Part shown: piece after piece, positions 22,581 to 34,038 of the stretch
Numbering within the stretch: position 1 is the stretch's first letter
Layout of the letters: each line of letters opens with the position of its first letter
NCBI GenBank assembly: GCA_009809945.1
Contig: WTPW01001144.1
Span: forward strand, 1-64,000
DNA: 64,000 bases
Direction: 5' to 3'
Source: Gigaspora margarita
Taxonomy: Eukaryota > Glomeromycota > Glomeromycetes > Diversisporales > Gigasporaceae
Translations under genes and position numbers: made by a program
Notes under the pieces: generated by a model
What the model saw: only the letters and a program-made list of their open reading frames with translations
Told to the model about the DNA's origin: nothing
The model's database searches: none

Positions 22581-22817
22581 TAACTACCTTTTGCATCTTA
22601 CAAAAAAATTTTTTGCAAAATTTTTCTATATATAAGGCATTTGTTAATGTTGTCCAAATGTTTACCCTTACCTAATATTGAAAGTTAACTTTTTAATTGA
22701 AAATGCAATAATGTATTGCGATTTTTTTTGGCCAATAGAATTTTAGCACATATCATCATGTGTTTGCAGATTTTATACAGTTTCTATATATAATCCAAAA
22801 AGGTAAGTTGATATAGG

Positions 22818-23097
22818 CAGTGTTGTACATTTTGGCTGTCCACAGCCTTTTTTGGCTTGTCCATGTCCAAAATTGTCCAAATGTCCAAGATTGTCCAAAG
22901 CTTGTCCAGGATTTAATAATTAATAAATCTATCTAAAAAATATATTACTATATATTTTTTTAGATGCTAAACACATTCCAGTTAAAATTAAAATAGATTA
23001 TCTTAATAAAATTTTAAGTAATGTTACTTTATTTAATTGTCCAAAATTGTTCAAAATTGTCCAAATCATTGTCCAAAGTTGTCCTATGACAACACTG
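22818..23097. mobile_element. hAT-like MITE, 280 bp, exact 8-bp TSD
   Basis: Ends CAGTGTTGTACATTTTGG and, inward, CAGTGTTGTCATAGGAC. GATATAGG flanks both (22,810-22,817 and 23,098-23,105). Both subterminal regions are arrays of TTGTCCAAAATTGTCC in both orientations, typical of hAT ends. Non-coding. Confidence 0.9.
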
Positions 23098-23104
23098 GAT
23101 ATAG

Positions 23105-24345
23105 GTAACTTGCAAATTAATAAATCTACCTATATAGTAATTTATATTATTTAAGCAAGTACATTATATAATAATAATTGAAAAAAATTAGATATTTACA
23201 ACTCTTTCTGATGATCACTTGAACCAAATTTTCTGACTGAAGAAAACAAAAAGTTTTTTGCTAGAGCATTGCCTATACTTGGTGTATAGTAGGATAACAC
23301 AGAAATATAGTTTTTATAAAGGTCAATGTTACTCTAGGGACTCCTTTGTATATTTGGCATACAAGCCAAAAGTGTTTTTTGCAAGATAACTGGCAGGAGG
23401 TGGCACCCTTGTACAAGAAATTTTGGTAGTGATACAGTTTCGCTATCGATGAAATAACCTGTAGCCAAACAGTGGGAAATAGCAAAAAAATGAGTTTTTT
23501 GAACACACTCTCCCTCATGTTTGACGCAAGTAACTCCTATGATAATATTGTCTCACTTCCCTTGTTCTAAAATCTCTACGAAAAAGTGGGCAATATGGTT
23601 TACCCCTACAAAAGATTGGCTTTGTTTATAGTTTCCATTTTTGGATGAACTTAGTAGAAAGCAACCACGTGCTTGTTTTGGTGCTAACATGATGCTACTT
23701 CACGTGATGAGGATTTAATTCTAATAGCGTAGATTATTCAAAATGAAATATTTAGTTGGAAAAGGTATTTATAATAAGGTAAAGGCCTTTAAATAGAGAT
23801 ATACAATTGTTGTATTTGTTTAAAATTTTTGTTTAAACCTGGCATGGGTTATAATAGTGCATTTACTATAGATTGTTTTCTTTTTTTTTCTATGCTTTTT
23901 TCTACTTTCTTCAATTTGTTTTCGTTTATTTTAGTATTCGCATAGGGTTGTTTAGTATTTCTCTATTTATTTACTCCTCTTTATATATTTCATTTTATTT
24001 TTGTTTTTCTTTGGTCAGTTGGAATTTTTATCCTTCTGCTCGTGAAGCTTGAAGAAGAAGATTTTTAGAAAAGAAAAGTAAGCAGTCTTGACAAGACATA
24101 CAATGGCCAGTTAATAATCATTGGGAGTTAGTCATATAACTACAAAATTCTTAGGAAGTTAAGAATCTGAAGTGAAATAGAAAGTTGTTTTGGCAGGTTG
24201 CATTGGGCATTTGCTTGGTAAGTCATTATTAGATAGAACATTAGACAAGTAGAATATACAATTGTGTAATTTATTTTGTAGTTCAAATAATTAATAAAGA
24301 CAGGACTGCTTAAGGAAAAAAAGAAAAAAAAATAATTAAAAAAAA
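23105..24345. other. Unassigned stretch; possible polyadenylated retrocopy at 23,735-24,345
   Basis: 23,230-23,730 is less AT-rich and has an 81-codon minus-strand frame (23,273-23,518) without recognisable family. From 23,735 a plus-strand stretch runs to AATAAAGACAGG and an A-rich tail (24,290-24,345), like the tails of the SINE-like elements. GATTATTC occurs before it (about 23,726) and after the tail (about 24,349), a possible 8-bp duplication. No B box was identified and no protein frame. Confidence 0.3.
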
Positions 24346-24782
24346 TTTGATTATTCTTGGCAAAGCAAAAAGAAAAAAACTAGAAAAATACAAAACCATT
24401 AGTCTGAACCTACCTTGATAAATTAATTAAAAATGTCAGAAACACAATTTGCTTATATATAACTGTCTAAAATTTATCTAAATTTAATCTATAAAACCAA
24501 ACAAACTCTAAAGTTAATTTGCTAGAATATATATTAGAGAATCTGCTCCACTTTAGATATCCTCTACAAATAGTAATAATTACATATTGTAAATAGTGTT
24601 TCAATCCGTAATCTGCTAATTCGAATGGATCCGATAATTCAGATTGAATAAGAATATCCATATCTGTTAATTTTAACTGGATAGATCCGTAATATTTATG
24701 GATTAAAGATAAGGATTATCCAGATCATAATCCTAACTTTCATGTGATCATCAATTTGACAAGAAACGACAATAAATATATT

Positions 24783-24990
24783 ACACTCCCTTTGGCTGAT
24801 TTGAAAATTAGTGGAACACATGATGAATTTTGTGATGATCATCCAAATTTTGATAATTATTTTTCAGTAATAAGTAATAACAATGTAGTTTTTCAATAAT
24901 ATGAAGTATTATTATCGAAAAACTAAATTGTTATTACCGAAAAATAATAATTCATCATGTATCTCACTAATTTTCAAATCAGCTTTAACT
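24783..24990. repeat. Foldback MITE, GCTGATTTGAAAATTAGTG arms
   Basis: GGCTGATTTGAAAATTAGTG (24,797) and its complement CACTAATTTTCAAATCAGC (about 24,964) form arms that continue through ACATGATGAATT and TTTTTCRRTAATAACAA. The left side begins ACACTCCCTTTGG; the right end is less clear. Nested in the 2.0-kb hAT-like element. Confidence 0.7.
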
Positions 24991-25489
24991 TAAAAAAAAC
25001 TCTTAAACAATTTTCTTAAAATAGTGAAATGTGAATTTGCCAAAATTGCTTCTATTGTTTGATTATCTAAAATTTACAACCTATTTTGGACGAAAAAATA
25101 GCTAAAAAAAGTTAATCAAATGCTTAACGAATTTGAAAGCATTTTGTGTAATAGTCTCAAGTTCAAGAGCAAGTGCAAGACAAGAACAATTATTCTACAA
25201 TAGATAAAAAGAAAAGCATAAGATCAATAAAACATAGTGAATATATTAGCAAATATTAAAAAAAAATTACATTCCACCGTATGATTAATTTCTAGTGTAT
25301 GATCAAGAATATTATTACAATTTAAATTCATTAAAAATTGTTTAATCACGACAGTATTGTGTATCGATTTGTAATAAAATTGTTTATAGTAAATCATGAA
25401 TCAACCAATATTGAGAGGTTACAACAGATTATCATGTGAATGAATGAAATAAGGGTATTTTAAACCCTTTTTGATTACTTAATACTGAA

Positions 25490-25900
25490 ATTATCTGATC
25501 AGTATGGTAAGTAAAATGAGGTATTGGTAAGCAGATCCGTATAGTATAGGCTGAATTTAATGATCAGCTATAATTCCTAACCTTAACGCTAATATATATT
25601 ACACTGGATTAGTATAGTATAGATTTAAAAATTTAGCATATACTATATGGATCTGCTTACCTAACTATATTAATCTGTGAAAAACCTAGTAAAATACAGG
25701 CTAATTTTTAAAATCTGTACCATACTATATAATTAGCTATAATTCTAACCCTAATGCTAATATATATAACACCGGATAAGCATAGTACATTCGGGTCTAC
25801 TATACTGATATGCTCACCTATACTATATTGATTTGCGAAAATACTAAGTGATACCATACCAGTACCATACTGTAATTTCCTATACTATACAATTCTGGTC
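25490..25900. repeat. Two GATCTGTATAGTATAGG foldback copies
   Basis: CAGATCCGTATAGTATAGGC, TTTAAAAATTTAGCATATAC, ATATGGATCTGCTTACC and CTATACTATATTGAT recur as two adjacent imperfect palindromes (about 25,490-25,690 and 25,690-25,900). Each has a CCTAACCTTAACGCTAAT/CTAACCCTAATGCTAAT centre. A better-kept relative is at 52,128-52,315. Confidence 0.65.
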
Positions 25901-26899
25901 ATCTATACAGAAGTTTTATTATCAGTAAATAACAACAATAATCAGTAAATTTTGTAACAAAATTTTACAGTATATTGTGATAGAAACTACAAATGTTAAT
26001 TCTAATATGAGCTAACTCAAAACTGTACTGTATTGGTAATACTATAAAAATCAAATCTATATATGGTATTATATAAAATTCTAATAAGATAGAGTTTTAA
26101 ATGATTTTTTCTGATTAACCAATCTAGAATTCCAATTCGAATAGCATTTATCTGAGGATATCCGGGTGACACCCATCTGAGTCAAATCACTAGTAACTAC
26201 TAAAAAAACCCTACATTAATTTGCTATACAACTTCCTATACTTAATTTTGATATTAATCTTTTGATACACAAAAATTAATTATATTTCGCATAATTCAAT
26301 GCATTTGTCTGACATGTTTCTTGTTAGTTTATTAAATTTGAAATTGCTATTTCATTTTGTTAGATATTTGAAATAAACTATTCAAATTTTGTATAATTCA
26401 AATAAAGCAGCTTCATATTAGTATTTGTAGCCAAATTCGTAAATGTATGAGTAAAGTGATGGCACTTTGTGCTCATATAGAATCCAGATTCAATAATTGA
26501 ATTCAGATTTCTTCAGATTCAGATTATCATCCAAATACACAAAGTCGGATTCAAATTTAATCCAGTTGGCGCTTAAAGAATAGAATCGAAACACTAATTG
26601 TAAAAATTATGATATGTTATAATTTTTACAACATGTCATAATAATTATTATGTGTCATAATTATTATGACATGTAGTAATAATTATAACATATCATATTT
26701 ATTATTACATAGTTGAAATTATTACTACAATTACAACTTTTGTAATAAATAATTATTATATTATGACAAATTGCATTTTGAATTATGGCACCAATCATTA
26801 TCTATACCCTTAGATGAAACCATATACCTACTATCTATAAATACAACCAATTCTTATCTGCTCAACTAGTAATATGAATTCTACCTATTTGGCATGTTT

Positions 26900-27128
26900 C
26901 TACTGGTATCTACCAGTAGGTGGTAGTTACTAGCAGCTACTACTACCAGTAGATCTACTAGTTATATAATAAATAAAATTTATTTTACAAATTATATACT
27001 TTTTAATTATCATATAATTTTAAAATTTAATTCAATTTTTTATTGGTATCTATTCTGCATATAATTTACCTAACAGTATCTACTATTATCTACTAGTAGT
27101 TATCAATGGTAGATTCCTACTAGTAGCT
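26900..27128. repeat. Foldback repeat rich in CTACTAGTAG/CTACCAGTAG
   Basis: TACTGGTATCTACCAGTAGG and GGTAGTTACTAGCAGC on the left pair loosely with CTACTAGTAGTTATCAATGG and CTACTAGTAGCTACCAAC on the right, around an AT-only centre. Non-coding; probable MITE without a fixed target duplication. Confidence 0.5.
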
Positions 27129-27374
27129 ACCAACTTACATCACTATACTCAATCTACTATTACTAATACAAAGAACTTAGAAAAGTTTGAACAAGAATAT
27201 CTTAGTCCAAAGGAAGCTTACATATTAGATACAGAACTAGACATCTGGACAATTGTTACTTGTAGACCCAGATAGTATTGGAAATCTGTTTTAAAATTTA
27301 TATTTTCATGAAAATATGTTTATTTAATTTAATGTTCTCAAAAATTTTTTTATGTTCTCAAATAAAAAAAAATT

Positions 27375-27560
27375 CTCTTTTTCTCTCCCTTTCTCTTTTT
27401 TTTTTTTTCTCTCTTTCTCTCTTTCTCTTTCTTTTTCTATCTTTTCTCTTTCGTTTTTCTCTCTCTTACTCTTTTTTTACTCTTTCTCACTTTTTCTTAC
27501 TCTTTCTTACTCTTATATTCTCTCTTTCATTCTCTTTCTCACACTTATACTTTTATACTT
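27375..27560 (+). repeat. CT-rich microsatellite (TTTCTC)n
   Basis: Irregular TTTCTC/TTTTCTCTC and CTTTCTTACTC runs. The open frames across it (Ser/Phe/Leu only) are low-complexity artefacts. Confidence 0.9.
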
Positions 27561-28011
27561 TTAGTTATTATTTAATTTTTATTTTTAATTAATATGTTTA
27601 AAAATTATTAATAAAAAAGATAATTTATTTAACAAACTATATAAACAAAGCTAAGTTATTCATAATAATAAGATTATAACCTCATATGTATTTTTTTAAA
27701 AATTATTATTTGAGGTTTTTTATATATTGTTCAAGATGTTATTAGCTTGGCTTAGCTTATAAATTAAGTTTTTAAATAAGCTATTAACATCTATTAAATA
27801 TTTAAATAAACAAATAAATAAATATAGTAAAAAAATATACTATTCTTTATTACTATAGTGAATTTATAGATTCAAAAAATTTCTTACTATAAAATTTTAA
27901 AAAGTAGCACTAAAGTTTAAATTTATAATAATTAAAATTTGTTAAGTAATTTTCTTGTAAAAATTATCATCATAGTGAGTTTAGCTCTTTGAAATTTATG
28001 ATATTATATAG

Positions 28012-28258
28012 GGGTGGGTCAGTAAAAAAGGGACATATTTTTTCTAAGTTAAAGTTTTCTTGACTTTAAACTTAAATATCTTAACAACTATCTTAATAAA
28101 TTTAATAAATTTTTTTTATTTTAATTCTATATAATTTTAAGATTAAAATAAAATTTTTTTTTAGCAAATTTGATTAAATAGTTGTTAATATATTTAAATT
28201 TAAAAATTAAAAAATTTTACTAAAAATGATTTGTCCCTTTTCTACTGATTCACTCCCA
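28012..28258. mobile_element. TA-flanked foldback MITE, GGGRC family (copy 1)
   Basis: GGGGTGGGTCAGTAAAAAAG and, inward from the right, GGGAGTGAATCAGTAG with AAAAGGGACAAATC are inverted ends set in TA-rich flanks. The arms pair nearly throughout, including CAACTATCTTAATAAATTT with AAATTTGATTAAATAGTTG. Same family as 47,326-47,576. Confidence 0.7.
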
Positions 28259-28365
28259 TATGTATATTGTACCAAACTAGAAATAAATAAACCAAAAAAT
28301 ATTATCTAAAATTTGCTATAATTCAAGAACAACTAAATTGTTCTCTATTTTAACTAACTAACAAT

Positions 28366-30041
28366 TAGGGTTCTGAAGTTCAGTTCAGTTCAATAGGGGT
28401 TCAGGTTCAGGTTCAATGAACCTGAACCTGCTCTAAAAGTTCAATACTGAACTGAACCTGAACTTAAAATTTTTGAACATGAACCTGAACCTGAACTTAA
28501 AAAAAGTTCAGTTCAGGTTTAGTTCATGGTTCATAAACATGTTCAGTTTCATAATATATGCACATGTTTACCTAAATCACAAAGTTAGAATCAATTAATA
28601 AAATTTAGAGAATCATAGCATTTTGTATAATTTTATTAATAAAATTATTAAAAATATTGTTTTACACTAATTGATCATAACTTTTTGCACCAAGTAAACT
28701 TGTTCAGCACTAAAAAATACATCAAATCAGTATATTTTATTTTACTTTTTTTAAAATTTGAAGAAAAAATGTCTACTTTTGAAAAATTTTATCAAAAATT
28801 CAAAATTTAGCATATTTGATGCAAATTTTAAGAAAAATAAATAGAATATACTAGTATGATGTATGTTTTGATATTAAACAAGTTTATTAGAGTAAGAAGT
28901 TATGACCAATTAGTAAAATTTAGAGAATTATAGAAATTTGTAATTTTATTAATAAAATTATACAAATTTTTATGATTCTCTAAATTTTACTAATTGTTTA
29001 TAACTTCTTGCTTTAATAAACTTGTTTAATACCAAAAAATACATAATACTAGTATATTATATTTTATTTTTCTTAAAATTTGCATCAAAGATGCTTAATT
29101 TTGAATTTTTGATAAAAATTTTCAAAATTAGGCATCTTTTCTTCAAATTTTAAAAAAAGTAAAGTAAAATATACCATTTTGATATATTTTTTGTGCTGAA
29201 TAAGTTTACTTAGTGCAAGAAATTAGGATGAATTAGTAAAATTTAGAGATTCATAAAAATTTGTATAATTTTATTAATAAAATTATACAAATTTCTATGA
29301 TTCTTTAATTTAACTAATTGATCCTAACTACTTGTACTAAATAAACTTGTTTACTACAAAAAAATACATAAAATCAACATACTTTATTTTATTTTTCTTA
29401 AAATTGAAAGAAAAGATGCTTCATTTTGAATTTTTGATAAAAATTTCCAAAATTAAGCATCCTTTCTACAAATTTTAAGAAAAGTAAAGTAAAATATACT
29501 GTTTGATAGGCTGTTGCTAATTCACAACCAAGTTTTAAAAAAATATTTGATATATTTTTTGGTACTAAACAAGTTTACTTAGTGCAAGAAGTTATGATCA
29601 ATTAGTAAAATTTCATATAAAATATGATTTTTAATAATTTCATTAATAAAATTATACAAAATGCTATGATTCTCTAAATTTTACTAACTGATTTATACTT
29701 CACACTCTAAGTAAACTTGTTCAGTATCAAAAAATACATAAATTTTTATTCAATTCAAACTAGTTTGCAAAATTTGGACTAGCCTGACCAAACTTATGAT
29801 TGAGTTTGAGTTTAGTATAAAGTTTTAAATAATAAAATTTAGAGTTTAAGTCTGGTCTGGACCAGAACAAACCCGGACCCAAATCTAGAATTACTAGTTC
29901 ATATAAATGCTAGACTAAACCTGAACATGTTCATGAACTTAGGAACTGAACCTGAACCAGCTCTAAAAGTTCAATACTGGACCTGAACCTGAGCCTGAAC
30001 TTGACCTAAGTTCAGTTTAGTTCAGGTTCATAGGAACACTA
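28366..30041. mobile_element. hAT-like element, 1.7 kb, exact 8-bp TSD, with GAACCTGAAC subterminal repeats
   Basis: Ends TAGGGTTCTGAAGTTC and, inward from 30,041, TAGTGTTCCTATGAACC. CTAACAAT flanks both exactly (28,358-28,365 and 30,042-30,049). Subterminal arrays of TTCAGGTTCAGG/GAACCTGAACCTG on both sides (28,378-28,555; 29,935-30,030). The interior is a tandem array of palindromes. No transposase. Nested in the 3.0-kb element. Confidence 0.9.
28570..29745. repeat. Tandem array of ~330-bp palindromic units
   Basis: Four units, each with TTATTAATAAAATTATACAAA-like centre, arms AATTAGTAAAATTTAGAG / CTCTAAATTTTACTAATT, and then AAACTTGTTCAG-YACYAAAAAATACAT (anchors near 28,693, 29,020, 29,355 and 29,720). 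Units are both tandem and self-inverted. Non-coding core of the 1.7-kb hAT-like element. Confidence 0.75.
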
Positions 30042-30259
30042 CTAACAATTAAATATTTATAAGATAAATTATTTTAAATTGCTATATTAATAAAAATAAT
30101 TTTTTTATTGTTTTATATATTTATATAAAGAACATATTTGAAATTTAATGTTCTCAAAAAATTTAATAGATAACATCTTAATTTTGTAAATGTTCTCAAA
30201 TTAAAAGTAATATTCTCATGAGAACATGAGAACATAAGATTTTTAACACTGGACCCAGA

Positions 30260-31560
30260 CCAAGTGCATCTTTCTCTGTACAAAAATGTGAATACTATTA
30301 CTTCTATAACTATCTATATACTAATTGTCCTAACAATGAATATTACTGTTGTCATCAATATGAACATCTTGCTATCTATTAACCCAGGCAAGTACCCAAA
30401 TAAACTATTTGTAAAAATTGTTTTCAACCAGGAGATTTGTACAAGGACTGCTCCCAGAACCAATATTGTAAACAATATAGATATATCAGAGCCTATTGCT
30501 TTCAAATAACTCAGAAACTAGAAAACCAGAGATATCAATATGGCTGCAATCCCTAGAATATAAATGCTCAATACTTTTCCAATTATTCTCTATTATGAAC
30601 CAACCACTACTGTAAATGTAAAGTACTCCAGAAGCTAGAAGATATTAGATTATTGAACCAAATGATAGTTTGCAAAGGATGCTAAATTGATTTTTATAGA
30701 GCTTTGGATCATAATAACCCTCAAAGTATTGAATTCTTCACTAATGATAAAGGTAGAGGAATGCTAACAGAATGTATGCGCTGCAAAGAACAAGGTATTT
30801 GATCCCAAATATTTAAACTTGATTCTATTTAAGAAAATACTCAATTTTGTAGCCTTGAACACTTATATGCCTATAAGGCTGCTTAAGATGTTATATAACC
30901 TGAACTATAACCTATAGACCTGAGTATGCCACTACACAATATTTACTAAAAGTTTTGGACATAGCTATAAACTTAATCAAAGCTAAATCTTTTGTTTGGC
31001 TCAGATACAAATTGGAGAAAGTTATAAAGACCTTGCTTATGCTCTTGAACCTCAACTTATTAACCATTTCAACTAGAACTATACTTATAATAAAGTTAAT
31101 ATTATTATAAAACCTTCTCATATACATTTTTCAGAAATAGAGAAAGCTACTTTATAGCAAATCTTAGCTGAATCCTTAGAGATGAGTGATTATGATTTCA
31201 ATAAAAGAAAGGCCATAAAAACTTGCAAAAAAATTTTGCAAAAACTGCTAAACTGTATGAGAAATATATCATGGTCAAGACAAAAAACAAATTTAAACAA
31301 TATAAAAATTTATACAAAAAATGCTATGAGGATACCAATCTTCTTTTAGATCCAGAAACCCTTTCTTCTTTAACCTTTCTCATTTCTAAAGCATTTGAAC
31401 CTGTTGAGTCCACTATACTCCTAGTAATAGAATCATCTATTATTGCACCTATTAAAACTGCTTCATCAGTTATAAAATCAGCTAAACTTATTTAACTACT
31501 CCAGGAACAGACTGTACAATAAGCTCAAATTATTACTCTTCTTTAAGTATGTCAATCATT
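30260..31560 (+). pseudogene. Cysteine-rich unrecognised region of fossil 1
   Basis: Plus-strand readings carry several CxxC pairs (about 30,405-30,480, 30,600-30,620, 30,665-30,680, 30,775-30,790), suggesting one or more zinc-binding knuckles, followed by a Lys/Asn-rich stretch to 31,495. It lies between protease-like and RT pieces on the same strand. I do not recognise the domain. Broken and old. 31,560-32,020 is AT-rich with nothing recognisable. Confidence 0.35.
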
Positions 31561-32780
31561 TTTCATATGATCTTAGTGTCACAACAAGATTTTTACAAAA
31601 AATAGAAATATGCTACTAATAAAATTTTTTACCATTACAATTAATTTTTATCAAATTTTTGTAAAAAATAGGTTAGATTATGTTCTTTATAGTAGTAAAA
31701 ATTTTAACAAATAAAAAATTAAAAAAAATGTACTTGTATATATCGTAAATTTTCTAGGGAGCCTTCAAATTTTCTGGGGTTATACAAGCTTATTAATTAA
31801 ATATCATATGATCATCATATGACAAATAATATCTAATCTTTAAATACATGTATCTTGATAAATATCTGCCCAATTTTGATTATTTTACTACCATTAGAAT
31901 CAGAAGAACCTATTCTACAAATTTTAATTAATTTTTAAAAACAGTTTACTTAATAAAATATTTTTTAATATTCAAAAGAAAAAATAGTTCACAAAAACTA
32001 TATAAAAAATGATCGACTTACCCCCTACTCTTAAGAACAAGCCCAAACCTTCAAATAACAGGATCAAACTATTAAGGCCTTACAGAATTAAATTAGTTAT
32101 TTTGAAAATTTCTATCATCAATTAAGAGACTTGTATACTAAGTTCCCTGTCCCAAATTCTGAACCCAGTAACCAGAAAGCTCAAAATTTTTGAGTTATCC
32201 TAAACATGATCAAAAACTATTTGAAGACCCAAAAAACACTAGACCCAGAAATATTCAAGAAATATATATAACTCAGAAAATTAATCCAAAAGTAGGACTC
32301 CTTACTAATCAAGGAGCCCAATTTCAACAACTGATTCTTGAATTTGCAGATCTTTTTGCAAAAGATATAACTCAGCTAGATAGAACTAATCTAGTTATTC
32401 ATTAAATATTTATGATAACATACTATCTATTAGTTCCTGATCCTATATGGTACCTTTTACTAAACAAATATTTATAAGCAAAGAAGTACAACAGATGTTG
32501 GATAATAAATTAATTAGAGAGTCCTCTAGCCCTTGGGCCTTTCTTGTTTATAAACTCGAAAAATAGAAAGAAAAGATTTTGTGTAGACTATCAGAAGCTC
32601 AATGAAGTTACTAAAAAAGACTAGTATTCCTTATCTCAAATTGATAAAATGCTTAACTTTCTCTGGAGCCACTTACTTTTTTACTTTAGATCTTATAAAT
32701 GGATATTAGCAAGTAAAAGTGCTCTCAGAAGATAGAGAGAAACCCACTTTTATAACCAGATATAGAACATATAAATTTAA

Positions 32781-34038
32781 TTGATAATCCGTCTGTCAAC
32801 TGGAGAAAAGGCGAAATATGGCGTGCTTCCATCTAAAAAGATTTTTCTTACTAAGTTAACGATACATGACCACTAATTGAAAGTTGTAGAGCTCATCGAG
32901 ACGCATCTAANNNNNNNNNNNNNNNNNNNNNNNNNNNNNNNNNNNNNNNNNNNNNNNNNNNNNNNNNNNNNNNNNNNNNNNNNNNNNNNNNNNNNNNNNN
33001 NNNNNNNNNNNNNNNNNNNNNNNNNNNNNNNNNNNNNNNNNNNNNNNNNNNNNNNNNNNNNNNNNNNNNNNNNNNNNNNNNNNNNNNNNNNNNNNNNNNN
33101 NNNNNNNNNNNNNNNNNNNNNNNNNNNNNNNNNNNNNNNNNNNNNNNNNNNNNNNNNNNNNNNNNNNNNNNNNNNNNNNNNNNNNNNNNNNNNNNNNNNN
33201 NNNNNNNNNNNNNNNNNNNNNNNNNNNNNNNNNNNNNNNNNNNNNNNNNNNNNNNNNNNNNNNNNNNNNNNNNNNNNNNNNNNNNNNNNNNNNNNNNNNN
33301 NNNNNNNNNNNNNNNNNNNNNNNNNNNNNNNNNNNNNNNNNNNNNNNNNNNNNNNNNNNNNNNNNNNNNNNNNNNNNNNNNNNNNNNNNNNNNNNNNNNN
33401 NNNNNNNNNNNNNNNNNNNNNNNNNNNNNNNNNNNNNNNNNNNNNNNNNNNNNNNNNNNNNNNNNNNNNNNNNNNNNNNNNNNNNNNNNNNNNNNNNNNN
33501 NNNNNNNNNNNNNNNNNNNNNNNNNNNNNNNNNNNNNNNNNNNNNNNNNNNNNNNNNNNNNNNNNNNNNNNNNNNNNNNNNNNNNNNNNNNNNNNNNNNN
33601 NNNNNNNNNNNNNNNNNNNNNNNNNNNNNNNNNNNNNNNNNNNNNNNNNNNNNNNNNNNNNNNNNNNNNNNNNNNNNNNNNNNNNNNNNNNNNNNNNNNN
33701 NNNNNNNNNNNNNNNNNNNNNNNNNNNNNNNNNNNNNNNNNNNNNNNNNNNNNNNNNNNNNNNNNNNNNNNNNNNNNNNNNNNNNNNNNNNNNNNNNNNN
33801 NNNNNNNNNNNNNNNNNNNNNNNNNNNNNNNNNNNNNNNNNNNNNNNNNNNNNNNNNNNNNNNNNNNNNNNNNNNNNNNNNNNNNNNNNNNNNNNNNNNN
33901 NNNNNNNNTTAGATGCGTCTCGATGAGCTCTACAACTTTCAATTAGTGGTCATGTATCGTTAACTTAGTAAGAAAAATCTTTTTAGATGGAAGCACGCCA
34001 TATTTCGCCTTTTCTCCAGTTGACAGGCGGATTATCAA
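32781..34038. mobile_element. TTAA-flanked element, second copy, mostly a gap
   Basis: Ends TTGATAATCCGTCTGTCAAC and, inward from 34,038, TTGATAATCCGCCTGTCAAC, with TTAA on both sides (32,777-32,780 and 34,039-34,042). Only about 130 bases are known on each side, and they are near-perfect reverse complements of each other and of the ends of the 4960-7820 element. The middle is unsequenced. It sits inside the RT region of fossil 1, so it moved after that copy was in place. Confidence 0.85.
32911..33908. other. Assembly gap (998 N)
   Basis: Run of N exactly between inverted copies of the TTAA-element end. True length and content unknown; probably the interior of that element. Confidence 0.95.

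Larger units (their letters stand above)
24594..26596. mobile_element. hAT-like element, 2.0 kb, exact 8-bp TSD, non-autonomous
   Basis: Ends TAGTGTTTCAATCC and, inward from 26,596, TAGTGTTTCGATTC. ATTGTAAA flanks both exactly (24,586-24,593 and 26,597-26,604). Subterminal regions hold GGATCCGATAATTCAGATT / GATTATCCAGATC words in both orientations. No transposase. Contains a foldback (24,783-24,990) and two GTATAGTATAGG repeats (25,490-25,900). Confidence 0.9.
21290..26770. mobile_element. Candidate large element with TAATTATTATGACAT subterminal repeats
   Basis: Words TAATTATTATGACATG and TAATTATTACAACAT recur at 21,350-21,500 and again, inverted, at 26,615-26,720; GTAGTAATWATT follows at matching distances from both outer sides. 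The layout is that of a DNA transposon with subterminal repeats splitting the Gypsy fossil. Exact terminal bases and target duplication could not be fixed, so the limits are approximate. Later elements (22,288-22,580; 22,818-23,097; 24,594-26,596) lie inside. 21,530-22,270 shows nothing recognisable. Confidence 0.4.
27273..30251. mobile_element. hAT-like element, 3.0 kb, exact 8-bp TSD, non-autonomous
   Basis: Ends TAGTATTGGAAATC and, inward from 30,251, CAGTGTTAAAAATC. GACCCAGA flanks both (27,265-27,272 and 30,252-30,259). Subterminal ATGTTCTCA words occur on both sides (27,330-27,362; 30,140-30,235). No transposase. It contains a CT-rich tract, a TA-flanked foldback (28,012-28,258) and another hAT-like element (28,366-30,041). 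It is itself inside the Gypsy fossil 1 territory. Confidence 0.8.

Noticed and set aside
23273-23518. 81-codon minus frame as a gene
   Set aside because: No recognisable family, odd composition rich in Lys, Cys and aromatic residues, no supporting structure.
27278-27592. 104-codon Ser/Phe/Leu frame that could be read as a membrane protein
   Set aside because: CT-rich low-complexity DNA; no real protein composition.
32877-33942. 349-codon open frames on both strands
   Set aside because: They run through the 998-N gap; only about 11 and 5 real codons at the edges, which are transposon ends.
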